Source of the DNA: Streptomyces acidiscabies
GTDB taxonomy: Bacteria > Actinomycetota > Actinomycetes > Streptomycetales > Streptomycetaceae
Assembly (NCBI RefSeq): GCF_020010905.1
Contig: NZ_JAGJBY010000001.1
Span: 868,001 to 932,000 of the forward strand
Length of the DNA stretch: 64,000 bases
Reading direction: 5' to 3'
Part shown: positions 17,518 to 26,120 of the stretch, one piece after another
How the letters are laid out: every line of letters starts with the position of its first letter
How positions within the stretch are numbered: the stretch's first letter is position 1
Program-made: the position numbers and the translations under genes
Notes under the pieces: model-generated
Database searches by the model: none
What the model was told of the DNA's origin: nothing
Seen by the model: the letters and a program-made list of their open reading frames with translations, nothing else

Positions 17518-18951
17518 TTACGAGGGGGAGGGAGAGGGGCGCGGCTGCGGCTTGTTCTCCTGGGTGAGATGGCGGCTGACCTGGGCTGTTGTCTCCCCGA
17601 GCCCGCCCAGCCGGATCTCGTCCCACGCCTGGAGCCGTCGGCTGTCGCGGTCGAAGTAGAGGATCGACGCCTCGATGGGGTCGGGGTGTTTGCCCTCGAC
17701 GGCGCGCAGCCCGCTGCCCCCGGTGGACCCCTCGACGCGCAGCCGGGTGCCCTTCTTCATGACCTCGGTCTCCCGGTGATGGAGGTGCCCCGCCAGGACG
17801 AGGGGAACGGTCCCGTCGACCTCGCGTGCGGCGGACGGCTCGTGGACGACCGCGATGTCGGCCGGCGGCCCCAGCCGCAGCGCGCCCGCGAGCTGCCGTC
17901 CGGCGGCCTCCTGGACGCCCTTCTCCCGGGCCGCCGACCGGTCCGGCGTGAACTGGGGATCGCCGATCCCCGCGAACCGCAGCCCGGCGAGGGTGACCGC
18001 GCGCCCCTCGTCGAGGACGTGGACGTTGCGCAGCCCGGCCAGGTACCGCTGGGTGACGAGGGAGTCGTGGTTGCCGCGCACCCAGACGTACGGCGCGCCC
18101 AGATCGGGGATGGGGTCCAGGAAGGGGTTCTCGGCCGCCGACCCGTGGTCCATCGTGTCGCCGGAGTCGACGATGACGTCCACGTCGTACTGCTCGACGA
18201 GCGACGCGATGATCTTCCAGCTCGCGGGGTTGAGGTGGATGTCGGAGACGTGCAGGACGCGGACGGTCGTGGGGTCGGGCTGGTACGCCGGAAGCGTCGA
18301 GGTCACGTCGTACAGCTTGGTCACGTTCGTCACGAGCCGGGCGAGTTCCCGCTGGTAGACGTCGAAGTCGGTGACGATGCCGCGGGCGTTGCCGACCAGG
18401 GAGGGCGCGGAGGACAGGAGCCCGGAGTAGCGGGGTTCCAGCACGGACTCCGGCTTCCAGGTGGCGTACGCGGTGACGCCGGACGCGGCCAGCAGCGACA
18501 GCGCGAGGCCGCCCGCGAGCAGGGCCTTGCGCGGACGCCGGTACACCGCGAGCCCCAGCGCCGTCGCCCCCGTCACGACCGCCGCGCAGGAGCGTACGGC
18601 GAGGTCGCGCGCGCCGTGGGAGGCGTCGCGGGCCACCTCCTCCTGGAGTCCGGAGAGGCGTTCGGGGTGGTCGACGAGGGCCTGGGAGCGGACGGGGTCG
18701 AGCTGGTCGACGTTGACGTCGAGGCGGACGGGCGCGGTGTGGGTGGCGAAGGAGAGCGCGCCGAGCGGGGAGACGTTGATCTTCGTGCCGCCGGTGAGGG
18801 ACGGCCGCAGCGTCATCGTCGTATCCATCGGGCCGACCGACGTACGGACGTCGCCGACGGTCAGCAGGCCCAGCCAGGCGCCGGCGACGACCACGGTGAC
18901 CATGGCGAGGGCGCGGCGCCAGCGGATCAGGGACTCCCGGAGACGGACCAT
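17518..18951 (-). CDS. Membrane-bound metallophosphoesterase
   Basis: 477 residues. Two hydrophobic segments, near residues 13-33 and 140-165, anchor an N-terminal extracytoplasmic region and place the catalytic domain outside or at the membrane. The C-terminal half is a calcineurin-like phosphoesterase: HVSDIHLN (motif I), DSGDTMDHG (II), VRGNHD (III) and LAGHLHHRE (V), giving the two-metal site. The tail is Pro/Ser-rich. The substrate is unknown, possibly a cell-envelope phosphoester or nucleotide. Codons are GC-rich as in its neighbours. The next gene is divergent. Confidence 0.88.
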   Translation of the reverse strand: MVRLRESLIRWRRALAMVTVVVAGAWLGLLTVGDVRTSVGPMDTTMTLRPSLTGGTKINVSPLGALSFATHTAPVRLDVNVDQLDPVRSQALVDHPERLSGLQEEVARDASHGARDLAVRSCAAVVTGATALGLAVYRRPRKALLAGGLALSLLAASGVTAYATWKPESVLEPRYSGLLSSAPSLVGNARGIVTDFDVYQRELARLVTNVTKLYDVTSTLPAYQPDPTTVRVLHVSDIHLNPASWKIIASLVEQYDVDVIVDSGDTMDHGSAAENPFLDPIPDLGAPYVWVRGNHDSLVTQRYLAGLRNVHVLDEGRAVTLAGLRFAGIGDPQFTPDRSAAREKGVQEAAGRQLAGALRLGPPADIAVVHEPSAAREVDGTVPLVLAGHLHHRETEVMKKGTRLRVEGSTGGSGLRAVEGKHPDPIEASILYFDRDSRRLQAWDEIRLGGLGETTAQVSRHLTQENKPQPRPSPSPS

Positions 18952-19007
18952 TGGTGCCGTATGCCCGGGGGCGTGTGCGGATATGTGCCGTGCCGGACAA
19001 TGGGGGT

Positions 19008-19358
19008 GTGCTGGAGATGACGCGCGAGGAGTTCGAGGAACTGGTCGCCGAGGCGCTCGACCGGATCCCCCCGGAGCTGACGCGGCTCATGGACAACGTG
19101 GCGGTGTTCGTCGAGGACGAACCACCCGCGGACGACCCGGAGTTGCTCGGGTTGTACGAGGGCACGCCGCTGACCGACCGGGGGGAGTGGTACGCCGGTG
19201 TCCTGCCCGACCGGATCACCATCTACCGGGGGCCGACGCTGCGGATGTGCGGGACGCGGGAGGAGGTCGTCGCGGAGACGGAGGTGACGGTCGTCCACGA
19301 GATCGCGCACCACTTCGGCATCGACGACGAGCGGCTGCACGCGCTGGGGTACGGCTGA
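19008..19358 (+). CDS. Metallopeptidase family protein (HEIAH)
   Basis: About 116 residues of the actinobacterial metallopeptidase family known as zincin-like DUF1025. The motif VHEIAHHFGIDDERL holds the HExxH zinc site and the downstream acidic ligand. Fusing nothing else, it is a minimal zincin. The GTG at 19008 is taken as the start; an ATG at 19017 is also possible. Substrate unknown. The promoter region is shared with the divergent phosphoesterase. Confidence 0.85.
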   Translation: MLEMTREEFEELVAEALDRIPPELTRLMDNVAVFVEDEPPADDPELLGLYEGTPLTDRGEWYAGVLPDRITIYRGPTLRMCGTREEVVAETEVTVVHEIAHHFGIDDERLHALGYG

Positions 19359-19426
19359 TCGCGTGTCTTCTTGAGTCCGGCGGGAGTTGGGAGGGATGAC
19401 TTCCCACTCCTCACCCGGAGGCTCCC

Positions 19427-19903
19427 GTGCGCTCCTGTTCCCTTTCCGTCCGGCTGGCCGCCTCGGTGCTGGCCGTCGCCGCCGCCTCCGGCTGCATGAG
19501 CGTGGGGGACGACGGTGACGGCGCGGGCGCCGCGAAGCCGTCGCAGTCGGCGGGCCGGCCGGGGGACGCCGCGCCGGACGGCGGCAAGGTGGGGTCGGGC
19601 CGGTACGTGAACGGCTCGCCGCACCAGGGCGACGACAAGGGCGCGCCCGACGGTGACGGCACCGGGGCCCCCTCGGCGACCCCGTCCGCGTCGCTCTCCG
19701 TGAGCGCCTCGCCCACCGCGCCCGCGCCGAAACCGGGCAAGCCGGGCCCCGGCAGGCCGTCGCCGAGCCGCTCGGCCGTACCCGAGCCGCCGCAGTCCTC
19801 GCCCGAGCCGCCGACGCCGTCCCCGCCGCAGCCGTCGTCCTCGCCGGAGCCGTCTCCGGTGGAGCCGTCGCCGTCCGCGCAGGAGCCCGCGCCCGGGGGC
19901 TGA
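19427..19903 (+). CDS. Pro/Ser-rich lipoprotein
   Basis: 158 residues. A short signal peptide ends in the lipobox AASGC (Cys23), so it is probably lipidated and attached to the outer face of the membrane. The rest is disordered, rich in Pro, Ser, Gly and Asp, with no folded domain. It may span or bind the cell wall; function unknown. The GTG start follows GGAGG. Confidence 0.75.
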   Translation: MRSCSLSVRLAASVLAVAAASGCMSVGDDGDGAGAAKPSQSAGRPGDAAPDGGKVGSGRYVNGSPHQGDDKGAPDGDGTGAPSATPSASLSVSASPTAPAPKPGKPGPGRPSPSRSAVPEPPQSSPEPPTPSPPQPSSSPEPSPVEPSPSAQEPAPGG

Positions 19904-19913
19904 CCTGCGGGAT

Positions 19914-19943
19914 TTGCCTAGTGGGGGGTGAGGTGCGTATGGT
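19914..19943 (+). promoter_or_regulatory. Predicted promoter of the DEAD-box helicase gene
   Basis: TTGCCT (19914-19919) and TATGGT (19938-19943) with an 18-base spacer. This would give a leader of about 150 nt, which for RNA helicase genes may be regulatory. Confidence 0.4.
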
Positions 19944-20103
19944 GGTAGATCGTTTGATCCCATTTGCCCGGCGCCAACGCAGAGCGCGCCGTGTGGCGCG
20001 TACTCTCCCCAGCCGTGGCGGACCGCATAGAGGCGGTCGTATTGCAGAAATCACGGAGTTGACGGGCGCGTGCCGACGAGACTCCGGAAGGTTTCGCATA
20101 CGC

Positions 20104-22236
20104 ATGTCCATTTCCAGTTCTGATCAGGTCGTCGAGTCGGTCGTCGAGGTCATCGAGTCCGAAGAGGTCGTAGAGACCGTCGTTTCGGACGAGACCGTCG
20201 AGGCCTCCGCTCCCGAGAGCACCTTCGCCGACCTCGGTCTCCCCGAGGGTGTCGTGCGCAAGCTCGCGCAGAACGGCGTGACGTCCCCCTTCCCGATCCA
20301 GGCCGCGACCATCCCGGACGCGCTGCTCGGCAAGGACATCCTCGGCCGTGGCCGCACCGGCTCCGGCAAGACCCTCTCCTTCGGCCTCCCGACGCTCGCG
20401 CGGCTGGCCGGCGGCCGTACCGAGAAGAAGCGCCCGCGCGCCGTCATCCTCACCCCGACCCGCGAGCTCGCGATGCAGGTCGCGGACGCGCTCCAGCCCT
20501 ACGGCGACGTCGTCGGCCTGAAGATGAAGGTCGTCTGCGGCGGTACGTCGATGAGCAACCAGATCTACGCCCTGGAGCGCGGCGTCGACATCCTCGTCGC
20601 CACCCCGGGCCGGCTGCGCGACATCATCAACCGCGGCGCCTGCTCCCTCGAAGACGTCCAGGTCACCGTCCTCGACGAGGCCGACCAGATGTCCGACCTG
20701 GGCTTCCTGCCCGAGGTCACCGAGCTGCTCGACCAGGTCCCGGCGGGCGGCCAGCGGATGCTGTTCTCCGCGACGATGGAGAACGAGATCTCCACGCTGG
20801 TCAAGCGCTACCTGAACAACCCCGTCACGCACGAGGTCGACAGCGCCCAGGGCAACGTCACGACCATGTCGCACCACATCCTCATCGTGAAGCCCAAGGA
20901 CAAGGCGCCGGTCACCGCCGCGATCGCCTCCCGCAAGGGCCGCACGATCATCTTCGTCCGCACCCAGCTCGGCGCGGACCGCGTCGCGGAGCAGCTGCGC
21001 GAGTCCGGCGTGAAGGCCGACGCGCTGCACGGCGGCATGACCCAGGGCGCCCGTACGCGGACCCTGGCCGACTTCAAGGACGGGTACGTCAACGTCCTCG
21101 TCGCCACCGACGTCGCCGCGCGCGGCATCCACGTCGACGGCATCGACCTCGTCCTGAACGTGGACCCGGCCGGGGACCACAAGGACTACCTGCACCGCGC
21201 CGGGCGTACCGCTCGCGCCGGTCGCACCGGGACCGTCGTATCGCTGTCCCTGCCGCACCAGCGCCGCCAGATCTTCCGCCTCATGGAGGACGCCGGCGTC
21301 GACGCCGGGCGGCACATCATCCAGGGTGGGTCGGCGTTCGAGCCCGAGGTCGCGGACATCACCGGTGCCCGGTCGATGACCGAGGTGCAGTCCGAGTCCG
21401 CGGGCAACGCGGCTCAGCAGGCCGAGCGTGAGGTCGCGCAGCTCGCCAAGCAGCTGGAGCGGGCGCAGAAGCGTGCCGCCGAGCTGCGTGACGAGGCCGA
21501 CCGGCTGGTGGCCCGCGTCGCGCGTGAGCGTGGCGAGGACCCGGAGGCCGCTGTCGCCGAGGCGCAGGAGCAGGCCGTCGCCGAGGTTCAGGCGGCTGTC
21601 GAGGAGGCCGCCGCCGCCGAGGTCGCGGCCGAGCGCCGGGAGCGGGAGTCCCGTCGGGACGACCGCGGTGGTGACCGTGGTGGGCGTGGCTTCGAGCGTC
21701 GGGACAACAACGACCGTGGCGGGTTCCGCCGGGACCGTGACGACCGTCCGGCCGGCCGTGACCGTCGGGACGACCGTGGTGGGCGTGGCTTTGAGCGTCG
21801 CGACAACAACAGCGACCGTCCGGGCTTCGAGCGTCGGGACAACGACCGTGGCGGCTTCCGTCGCGACGACCGTCCGTTCAACCGTGACCGCCGTGACGAC
21901 CGCGGTGGTGACCGTGGTGGCCGTAGCTTCGAGCGTCGGGACAACGAGCGTCCGGGCTTCGAGCGCCGTGACAACAACAGCGACCGTCCGGGCTTCGAGC
22001 GTCGGGACAGCAACGACCGTGGTGGCTTCCGTCGCGACGACCGTTCCGGTCACCGTGGCAGCGACCGTCCCTTCAACCGTGACCGTCGCGACGACCGTCC
22101 GGGCTTCCGCGCCGGCGGCCACGAGCGTCCGTCCTTCCGCCGTGACGATCACCGGGGTTCGGGCACGGGCACGGGCCCGTCGTCGTCCTCGTCCTTCCGT
22201 CGCGACGACAAGCCGCGCTGGAAGCGCAACGGCTGA
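20104..22236 (+). CDS. DEAD-box RNA helicase with R/G/D-rich tail
   Basis: 710 residues. The core at about 30-430 has the Q motif (FPIQAATIP), Walker A GRTGSGKT, PTRELA, the DEAD-box variant DEADQM, SAT, and the C-terminal HRAGRTARAG. Together these mark a CsdA/RhlE-type ATP-dependent RNA helicase. A coiled-coil segment (about 455-520) follows. The last ~190 residues are a repetitive, highly charged tail built from RRDDRGG, GFERRDN and GGFRRD units, likely an RNA-binding disordered region. The ATG at 20104 follows GGAAGG at a rather long spacing. The 3' end overlaps the convergent MFS gene by 88 bp. Confidence 0.92.
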   Translation: MSISSSDQVVESVVEVIESEEVVETVVSDETVEASAPESTFADLGLPEGVVRKLAQNGVTSPFPIQAATIPDALLGKDILGRGRTGSGKTLSFGLPTLARLAGGRTEKKRPRAVILTPTRELAMQVADALQPYGDVVGLKMKVVCGGTSMSNQIYALERGVDILVATPGRLRDIINRGACSLEDVQVTVLDEADQMSDLGFLPEVTELLDQVPAGGQRMLFSATMENEISTLVKRYLNNPVTHEVDSAQGNVTTMSHHILIVKPKDKAPVTAAIASRKGRTIIFVRTQLGADRVAEQLRESGVKADALHGGMTQGARTRTLADFKDGYVNVLVATDVAARGIHVDGIDLVLNVDPAGDHKDYLHRAGRTARAGRTGTVVSLSLPHQRRQIFRLMEDAGVDAGRHIIQGGSAFEPEVADITGARSMTEVQSESAGNAAQQAEREVAQLAKQLERAQKRAAELRDEADRLVARVARERGEDPEAAVAEAQEQAVAEVQAAVEEAAAAEVAAERRERESRRDDRGGDRGGRGFERRDNNDRGGFRRDRDDRPAGRDRRDDRGGRGFERRDNNSDRPGFERRDNDRGGFRRDDRPFNRDRRDDRGGDRGGRSFERRDNERPGFERRDNNSDRPGFERRDSNDRGGFRRDDRSGHRGSDRPFNRDRRDDRPGFRAGGHERPSFRRDDHRGSGTGTGPSSSSSFRRDDKPRWKRNG
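21655..22160 (+). repeat. Tandem codon-level repeats in helicase tail
   Basis: The DNA encoding the tail is an array of degenerate 12-45 bp units such as GACGACCGTGGTGG and GGCTTCGAGCGTCGGGAC. Identical blocks (for example at 21824-21838 and 21984-22000) suggest slippage or recombination as a source of length variation. Confidence 0.7.
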
Positions 22237-23630
22237 GTCTGAGTGAATCTGGAGGGCCCTCTGCTTCGGCGGGGGGCCCTTCTGCCGTTCGGCAGCATGA
22301 GGGCCGCTGCCGTGGTGGCCATCAGCGCCACGGCCGCGACGCACAGGGCGACCCGCAGCCCCGCGATGCCCCGGTCCGCGACCAGGGCTCCGAAGACGGC
22401 CACGGCGAGCGCGCCGCCCGTCTGCCGGAAGGAGTTCAGGATCCCGGCGGCCGTTCCGGCCCGGTCCGCGGGGATGTCGTTCAGCAGGACGGCGGTCAGG
22501 GACGGTACGAAGAAGCCCAGGCCGAGGCCGACCGGGACGAGCATCGCCGCGATCACCGGTCTGCCGGTGCCCTCGTCGATCCAGAGCAGGCCGGACATCG
22601 CCAGCGCGAGGACCGCTTGTCCCGTGGCGATCGGCATCCTCGGCCCGAAGCGTGCCGCGGCCCTGGCCGAGGCCAGGTTGGCTCCGGCGATCACGGCCGT
22701 CATCGGCAGGAACATCAGCCCCGCGGCCATGGCGGACAGGTGCAGCACGTCCTGGAAGAACAGGCTCAGCACGAACACCAGCCCGTAGAACGCGGCATTG
22801 ACGACGAAGCCGATCACGACCGAGACCGTCACCGTGCGCGAACGGAAGAGGCCGAGCGGGACCAACGGCGCGGCGGTACGTGCCTCGATCATGACGAACG
22901 CGGCCGTCGCCGCTGCGGCGAGCCCCAGGCAGACCGGCACCCTGGGTTCGCCGAAGCCGTTCTCCCCCGCGTCGATCACCGCGAAGGTGAGCGCCGCGAG
23001 CGCGACGATCGCCGTGAGCTGGCCGTACGGATCGAGAGGCACGGCGCGGCGCGGTGAGCGCTCCGCGCGGGTCAGCACGGCGAGGGTGGCGATGCCGACG
23101 GGCAGGTTGACGTAGAAGATCGCCCGCCAGCTCAGAGCGTCGGCCAGCACCCCGCCGGCCACCGGTCCTGCGGCGACCGCGACGGCTCCGCCGGCGGTCC
23201 ACAGCGCGATGGCCCGGGCCCGTCGGCCCGCGTCCGGAAAAGCCTGCCGGACGAGGGCCAGCGAGGAGGGCAGCATGACCGCCGCCGCGCTCCCCTGGAT
23301 CACGCGGGCGGCGATCAGCTCGCCCAGCCCCGGCGCCAGTGCGCACGCGGCCGAGGCGATCGTGAAGACCGCGACGCCGGCGCCGTACGCGCGGCTCGCC
23401 CCGACGCGGTCGCAGAGCGCGCCTGCGGAGAGCAGGAGCGCGGCGAACATCAGCGTGTAGGCGTCCACGATCCATTGCAGTCCCGCCGTGCTGCCGCCGA
23501 GGTCCCGCCCGATGCCGGGCAGTGCCACGTTCAGCGCCATGGTGTTGAGGTTGAGCAGGAAGATGCCCATGAGCGTGGTCGCCAGGATCAGCTTCGGTGC
23601 GGCCGTGTGCTGCTGTTCAAGAGTGGTCAC
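22149..23630 (-). CDS. MFS exporter, DHA2 (EmrB/QacA) type
   Basis: 493-residue major facilitator with about 14 hydrophobic segments. Motif A-like GALCDRVGASRAYG follows the second helix, and the family motif LDATIVNVALP appears as LNTMALNVALPGI. Such pumps export drugs using the proton gradient. A divergent XRE regulator 116 bp away is the likely repressor or activator. The reading frame runs 88 bp into the 3' end of the convergent helicase gene. The last ~40 residues are therefore a charged tail that is complementary to helicase repeats rather than part of the transporter fold. Start is GTG. Confidence 0.88.
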   Translation of the reverse strand: MTTLEQQHTAAPKLILATTLMGIFLLNLNTMALNVALPGIGRDLGGSTAGLQWIVDAYTLMFAALLLSAGALCDRVGASRAYGAGVAVFTIASAACALAPGLGELIAARVIQGSAAAVMLPSSLALVRQAFPDAGRRARAIALWTAGGAVAVAAGPVAGGVLADALSWRAIFYVNLPVGIATLAVLTRAERSPRRAVPLDPYGQLTAIVALAALTFAVIDAGENGFGEPRVPVCLGLAAAATAAFVMIEARTAAPLVPLGLFRSRTVTVSVVIGFVVNAAFYGLVFVLSLFFQDVLHLSAMAAGLMFLPMTAVIAGANLASARAAARFGPRMPIATGQAVLALAMSGLLWIDEGTGRPVIAAMLVPVGLGLGFFVPSLTAVLLNDIPADRAGTAAGILNSFRQTGGALAVAVFGALVADRGIAGLRVALCVAAVALMATTAAALMLPNGRRAPRRSRGPSRFTQTQPLRFQRGLSSRRKDEDDDGPVPVPEPR

Positions 23631-23680
23631 CTGTCCAGGCTGGTGAGGCGCGCGAGGGCGAGGCAGACCGTGGTCTTCCG

Positions 23681-23706
23681 GGGGGCGCCACAGGGGGGTG
23701 CGACAG
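23681..23706. promoter_or_regulatory. Tandem 13-bp repeat between MFS and XRE genes
   Basis: GGGGGCGCCACAG (23681-23693) is followed directly by GGGGGTGCGACAG (23694-23706), two mismatches. It sits in the 116-bp divergent promoter region and is a candidate operator of the XRE regulator. Confidence 0.35.
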
Positions 23707-23746
23707 GGCCAGGCTGCGGGCCGGTCCCCGCTGGCAGAATGACGGC

Positions 23747-24601
23747 ATGACCGAGTTCGGGAAGTTCCTGCGGGCTCGCCGTGGTGGCGTACGCCCGGCG
23801 GACGTCGGACTGCCCGCCGGACCCGGTACGCGCCGTACGCCGGGTCTGCGCCGGGAGGAGGTCGCGGCGCTGGCCGGTGTCAGCATCGACTACTACGTAC
23901 GTCTGGAACGCGGCAAGGAGACCCGGCCGAGCCCCTCCGTGATCGAGGCGCTGGCCTGCGCGCTCCGCCTCAGCCAGGAGGAGAGCGGCTTCCTGCACGA
24001 GCTGGCGGCGCGCGCGGCGCGGCGTGCACCTGAGCTGCGTCCCCTGCCGTCACGGCGGGTCCGTCCGACCGTCAGGCAGCTCCTGGAGACGCTGCGGCCC
24101 AGCCCGGCGTACGTCGTGAGCCGCACCAACGACCTGCTGGCGGCCAATCCCGGCGGGCTGCGGCTGCTCCACGGCATCGCCGACTGGCCGGAGCGGCAGC
24201 GGAACACCGTGCGGTACGTCTTCCTGCACCCGGCCGCCCGCGAGCTGTGGGTGGACTGGGAGCGGAAGGCCAAGGGGTGTGTCGCCCAGTTGCGGGCGAT
24301 CGCCGGCAGCGATCCGGACGCGCCCGATCTCGCCGCGCTCGTAGGCGAGTTGATCGTCAAGAGCCCCGACTTCAACCGGCTCTGGGAGCGGTACGAGGTG
24401 CACACGATCGGCGACGGCGAGAAGACGCTGCGGCACCCGGAGGTCGGCACGATGACGCTCTCGCACGAAGGGCTGTCCCTCAACCGCGCGCAAGGCCAGC
24501 GGCTCGTCGTCTACATGGCGCCGCCGGGCAGCCCGGACCACGACAGGATGACGCTCCTCGACCTCGCCGCCTCCGTCTCACCCTCTCGGGGGCAGAGCTA
24601 G
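23747..24601 (+). CDS. XRE regulator with MmyB-type ligand-binding domain
   Basis: 284 residues. The N-terminal helix-turn-helix has the sequence TPGLRREEVAALAGVSIDYY and VRLERGKETRPSPSV, which marks this large actinobacterial family. The C-terminal half (about residues 100-270) is the PAS-like MmyB ligand-binding domain, with the family pattern NDLLAANP...RNTVRYVFLHP. Members commonly control adjacent efflux or oxidoreductase genes. The divergent MFS exporter is the obvious target. The ATG at 23747 is the start of the HTH domain. Confidence 0.9.
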   Translation: MTEFGKFLRARRGGVRPADVGLPAGPGTRRTPGLRREEVAALAGVSIDYYVRLERGKETRPSPSVIEALACALRLSQEESGFLHELAARAARRAPELRPLPSRRVRPTVRQLLETLRPSPAYVVSRTNDLLAANPGGLRLLHGIADWPERQRNTVRYVFLHPAARELWVDWERKAKGCVAQLRAIAGSDPDAPDLAALVGELIVKSPDFNRLWERYEVHTIGDGEKTLRHPEVGTMTLSHEGLSLNRAQGQRLVVYMAPPGSPDHDRMTLLDLAASVSPSRGQS

Positions 24602-24768
24602 TCCGGTGGCCCATCGGCTCTCCGCGCGGGTGCAGCCTGTCGTCACCGTTTTGTCACGAGCAGTCGCCGTACGGAACCCTGCCGCTCTCCCGCCCTGTCT
24701 GCACTCACGTACCGCGGGGCGACAACCGACCGGAACCCGCGGGCGATACGACTCAGGGGGACGACAGC

Positions 24769-25332
24769 ATGCGGCACAGCAACGGGATTCGCAGGGCGGC
24801 TCTGGCGACGACGACGATCACGGCCGTCGCGGCGGCGGTGACCGGCATCCTGCCCGGCACCGCCATGGCGACGACGACCACCACCCCGCCGCCCGCCTGC
24901 GCGGCCTCCGCCCTCCAGGTCAGCGCCCGGCAGGCCGCCCACCCGCCCGTCGGGACCGGGACCGGGGCGGCGGTCGTGCAGTTCACCAACGTCTCCCGGA
25001 AGACGTGCGTCCTGAAGGGCTATCCGACGCTCGCGGGCGCCGGCAACGGCTCCCCTTCCCGCAACACCCCGCTCAAGGTCACCCCCACCGGCAAGGCGTC
25101 CACCGTGACGGTCCGGCCGCACGGCAAGGCATGGGTGAAGCTGACGTTCGTCCAGGTCCAGGGGGAGGGCGACGGCTACTGCGTGTCGGGCAAGAAGCCG
25201 TCGGCGTTTCCGACGATGGTCATCGGGCTGCCGCGCTCCGGGAAGCACCAGGTCGCTCTGAACGACGGGTGGTGGGCCGAGTGCGACAACAAGGTGACCG
25301 CCACCCCGGTCTCGGCGGTCAAGCCTTCCTGA
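24769..25332 (+). CDS. Secreted DUF4232 protein
   Basis: 187 residues with a signal peptide (positively charged start, hydrophobic stretch 10-33, AMA-T cleavage region). The mature part is the beta-rich DUF4232 domain: QFTNVSRKTCVLKGYPTL near the start and a second Cys near GYCVSGKK, then WAECDN, giving likely disulphides. The family is common in Streptomyces secretomes, function unknown. The ATG follows GGGGGACGAC. It is the last chromosomal gene before the island's left repeat. Confidence 0.85.
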   Translation: MRHSNGIRRAALATTTITAVAAAVTGILPGTAMATTTTTPPPACAASALQVSARQAAHPPVGTGTGAAVVQFTNVSRKTCVLKGYPTLAGAGNGSPSRNTPLKVTPTGKASTVTVRPHGKAWVKLTFVQVQGEGDGYCVSGKKPSAFPTMVIGLPRSGKHQVALNDGWWAECDNKVTATPVSAVKPS

Positions 25333-25346
25333 CCCCACAGGGGGAG

Positions 25347-25481
25347 AGGCCCCGAAAACGCCGAAGCGCCCGGGTCGACCGAAGTCGATCCGGGCGCTTC
25401 GTAGCGGTTCAGAGGGGTTTCCCGCCCCTGCGGCAGTAGGCCCTGTGGGACTCGAACCCACAACCAATGGATTAAAAGTCC
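25347..25481. repeat. Left attachment repeat (tRNA-Lys 3' fragment)
   Basis: 135 bp, identical to 36192-36326 except T at 25402 against C at 36247. It contains the 3' 45 nt of tRNA-Lys (25437-25481), stopping just past the anticodon loop, and 90 bp downstream of the tRNA including its terminator hairpin (25363-25400). The fragment has no 5' half, so it is not a functional tRNA. This is the expected distal att site of an element integrated into tRNA-Lys. Confidence 0.85.
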
Positions 25482-25688
25482 TGTTCAGGGCTTGCTGGGT
25501 GGTTCTGGACGGTTCCTCCGTGTCCGGAACCACCTGGTCAGGCAGGGCGGCGCACTCTGCGGCGGCCACACCGTGATCGGCTGTGCCGCACCGTCCGCTC
25601 ACGCATCGCTCACGCATGGCGGGCCGTTGAGCAGCAGGTTCGCGCTGCACCAGAATAATTCGCTACTACGACCGCGCCTGGCCCCGAG

Positions 25689-26120
25689 CTACTGACCACT
25701 CATGAATATGACTGTCGCCAGGGCAACACCCCCAAGGGCAACTGCAAGCAACCGCAGCTTCCACGTGACGGGGTGAGTGATTGCTCGCTGCACTACAGGC
25801 CAGTGCCGGTACAGCAAGTAGACCATCGCGTCGAGGAAGAGAGCGACGCCACCGGCCAGCCATATGTACAGCGTGGCGGCATGGACGAGGTCCGCGAGCC
25901 TTGAGAAGAGTTCACCATCAGGAACAGACTGCGTCCACCAGGCTGCCATCGGGCAGAGCGCCCAGACCAGCATGATCGTCGTCCAGACTTGCGAGAGCAT
26001 CGACGGCCGCAGGGACGTCTGGACAGGGGTGACGCCGACCAGATTCTGGGTGCCGCCGATCACGGTGGGTCCGGTGAAAACATTGTGGTGAACCTCTGGG
26101 GCGTCAGAGTTCTGGCTCAT
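25689..26120 (-). CDS. Membrane protein with N-terminal RHIM/amyloid-like motif
   Basis: 143 residues. Residues 13-25 read NVFTGPTVIGGTQ, almost the same pattern as the C-terminus of the gene upstream. This N-x-F-x-G-P-T-x-x-G-G-x-Q motif resembles the RHIM-type bacterial amyloid signalling sequences. Three hydrophobic segments follow (about 37-57, 74-98 and 118-137), so the protein should sit in the cytoplasmic membrane with the motif inside. The start ATG at 26120 lies inside the preceding gene (17-bp overlap), implying coupled translation. The family is not known to me. A membrane-disrupting effector is an inference from architecture. Confidence 0.7.
   Translation of the reverse strand: MSQNSDAPEVHHNVFTGPTVIGGTQNLVGVTPVQTSLRPSMLSQVWTTIMLVWALCPMAAWWTQSVPDGELFSRLADLVHAATLYIWLAGGVALFLDAMVYLLYRHWPVVQRAITHPVTWKLRLLAVALGGVALATVIFMSGQ

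Noticed and set aside
19918..23475. 1185-codon minus-strand frame opposite the helicase
   Set aside because: Antisense of the helicase and out-of-frame exporter; its repeats are the complement of the helicase tail.
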